This document shows, one piece after another, positions 62,917 to 64,000 of a DNA stretch of 64,000 bases. The notes under the pieces were generated by a model that saw only the letters and a list, made by a program, of their open reading frames with translations, made no database searches and had not been told where the DNA came from. A program made the translations under genes and the position numbers. The stretch lies in the NCBI GenBank assembly GCA_002339325.1, contig DDKK01000040.1, positions 71,157-135,156 on the forward strand, given 5' to 3'. The stretch is from Nitrospiraceae bacterium UBA2600. GTDB lineage: Bacteria; Nitrospirota; Thermodesulfovibrionia; Thermodesulfovibrionales; Thermodesulfovibrionaceae. Each line of letters begins with the position of its first letter. Within the stretch, counting starts at the first letter, position 1.

Positions 62917-64000
62917 AAGACTGTTAGCTATCTTAAAAAAAGAATTCCGAGAGCTTTTCCGAGACCCCCTTTATCTAACCTTTGCCTTTTTAGTACCCGT
63001 TGTAATAATTATTCTCATGGGTTATGGATTGATTCTTGATGTGAAAAATATCTCCGTTTCCTTTATTGATTTTGATAGAAGTAAGTTGAGTAGGGAGTAC
63101 AGATACTCTTTTACTAATTCAGAGTATTTTAGATTTCATAAGCTAATTACTTCTTACAAAGAAGCAGAGGAACTTATCAAATCTGGAGAATCAAGGGTAG
63201 TTGTGGTTATTCCTCCTGATTTTTCAAGAAAGCTCTATGGGGGAAAGCCCGCTGAGGTTCAAGTATTAATTGACGGTTCTTTTCCGATGAGAGCGGAAGT
63301 TATGAAAGGATACGTTTCTGCGATAAATATGCAATTTAATCAAAATCTGATAGAGAATTTTTTGAAAAATCGAGGAATGCCATTAATTACTCTTCCCCTA
63401 TCAGTTGAGACAAGGGCGTGGTATAATCCTTCGCTGGAGAGTAAAAATTTTATCCTTCCTGGAGAACTTGTTACTACTCTAATGTTTTACTCTGTCTTGC
63501 TTGCCTCTTTAATTGTTGTAAGAGAGAAAGAGTCTGGAAGCATCTTTAATCTATACTGTAGTCCTGTTAAGGCATGGGAAGTTGTTTTCGGTAAAGCTAT
63601 TCCTTATGTAACCGTTTCCTTTGTTACTTATCTTATAATTTTCTTGCTTACCGTTGGACTTTTCCAAACAAAATTTACAGGAAGTTTTCTTTTTTTGACA
63701 TTTTCAACAGTTATTTATCTTTTCTGCACAGTTGGAATTGGAGTTTTCATATCAATTGTTACGAAAACTCAGATAACAGCCATGCTGATAGCTTTTCTCG
63801 GAACAATAATCCCTTCATTTATATATTCAGGATATTTCTCGCCTGTGACAAGTATGTCTGAAACTGCTCAGATAATAAGTAAAACAATCCCCGCTTCTTA
63901 TTTTATGGGCATAGTTAGGGGAGTGTATTTAAAAGGAATAGGCGATGAAGGTTTCCTACTCGAAGTTTTTTCACTTCTTGTATATGCAGCAGTAGTATAC
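62909..64000 (+). CDS. ABC-2 type transporter permease (YbhS/YbhR-like), 5' part
   Basis: The frame is open from the ATG at 62909 to the window end (364 codons), overlapping the ABC gene by 8 bases. The N-terminus KKEFRELFRDPLYLTFAFLVPVVII is typical of ABC-2 permeases: one helix, a large extracellular domain (~residues 45-180), then helices from LVTTLMFYSVLLASLIVVREKE onward. Few residues should be missing at the C-terminus. A second permease gene probably follows. Confidence 0.88.
   Translation, partial: MLRRLLAILKKEFRELFRDPLYLTFAFLVPVVIIILMGYGLILDVKNISVSFIDFDRSKLSREYRYSFTNSEYFRFHKLITSYKEAEELIKSGESRVVVVIPPDFSRKLYGGKPAEVQVLIDGSFPMRAEVMKGYVSAINMQFNQNLIENFLKNRGMPLITLPLSVETRAWYNPSLESKNFILPGELVTTLMFYSVLLASLIVVREKESGSIFNLYCSPVKAWEVVFGKAIPYVTVSFVTYLIIFLLTVGLFQTKFTGSFLFLTFSTVIYLFCTVGIGVFISIVTKTQITAMLIAFLGTIIPSFIYSGYFSPVTSMSETAQIISKTIPASYFMGIVRGVYLKGIGDEGFLLEVFSLLVYAAVVY

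Overview
The window looks like chromosomal DNA of an AT-rich, anaerobic, probably thermophilic bacterium. The nearest fit I can infer is the Thermodesulfovibrio branch of Nitrospirota. The grounds are gene content: a DsrC-like protein, ferredoxin-linked 2-oxoacid oxidoreductase genes, paired phenylacetate-CoA ligases with ACT proteins, a GH57 glycoside hydrolase, and hemE next to an AhbD-like radical SAM gene. This is inference; no rRNA gene is present to settle it.

Layout. 1-10.2 kb is core genome: the tail of an MtaD-type deaminase, holA, a LysR regulator, a DsbC-like lipoprotein, and a long leftward run gcvH-lpdA-DUF401-eno-ftsB-GH57. Two tRNA genes, Arg(CCT) and Val(GAC), follow. From the 3' end of tRNA-Val to about 39.2 kb lies a ~28.6-kb accessory island. 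It opens with an integrase/excisionase pair. Next comes a plasmid-like core (DUF234 ATPase, a Topo VIII-like fused type IIB topoisomerase, a probable Rep initiator with upstream iterons and a very AT-rich stretch). After that are a broken hicA with intact hicB, an internally deleted IS4-type element, and several cargo modules: (i) recombinase / DruA-like DUF4338 / NurA / HerA; (ii) a Fic/Doc-like protein with a small upstream ORF; (iii) McrB-McrC followed by a radical SAM gene; (iv) an AAA+ ATPase / GGCT-fold pair divergent from a 679-aa ankyrin-like/winged-helix protein, with an inverted decayed copy of part of that protein nearby. Between them are nuclease and other gene fragments.

39.2-64 kb is core again. 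A leftward sod / DsrC-like / 2-oxoacid:ferredoxin oxidoreductase operon diverges from a rightward set (methyltransferase, molybdopterin oxidoreductase, MsrB-MsrA fusion, exported protein, UvsE-type endonuclease); together they look like a redox-stress and repair locus. Next is a leftward iorB-paaK-ACT-paaK-ACT aryl-acid operon, then fabG-acpP-fabF-rnc, a leftward coaD-rsmD-purN-hemE-radical SAM series, a UbiA-type prenyltransferase, and a rightward HlyD/ABC export system cut by the window end.

The parts most worth following are the integrated plasmid-like replication module with a Topo VIII-like enzyme, the compact DruA-like/NurA/HerA cassette as a candidate defence system, the McrBC-radical SAM group whose radical SAM gene carries a -1 slippery site, and the AAA+/GGCT/ankyrin-winged-helix module, for which I know no described system.
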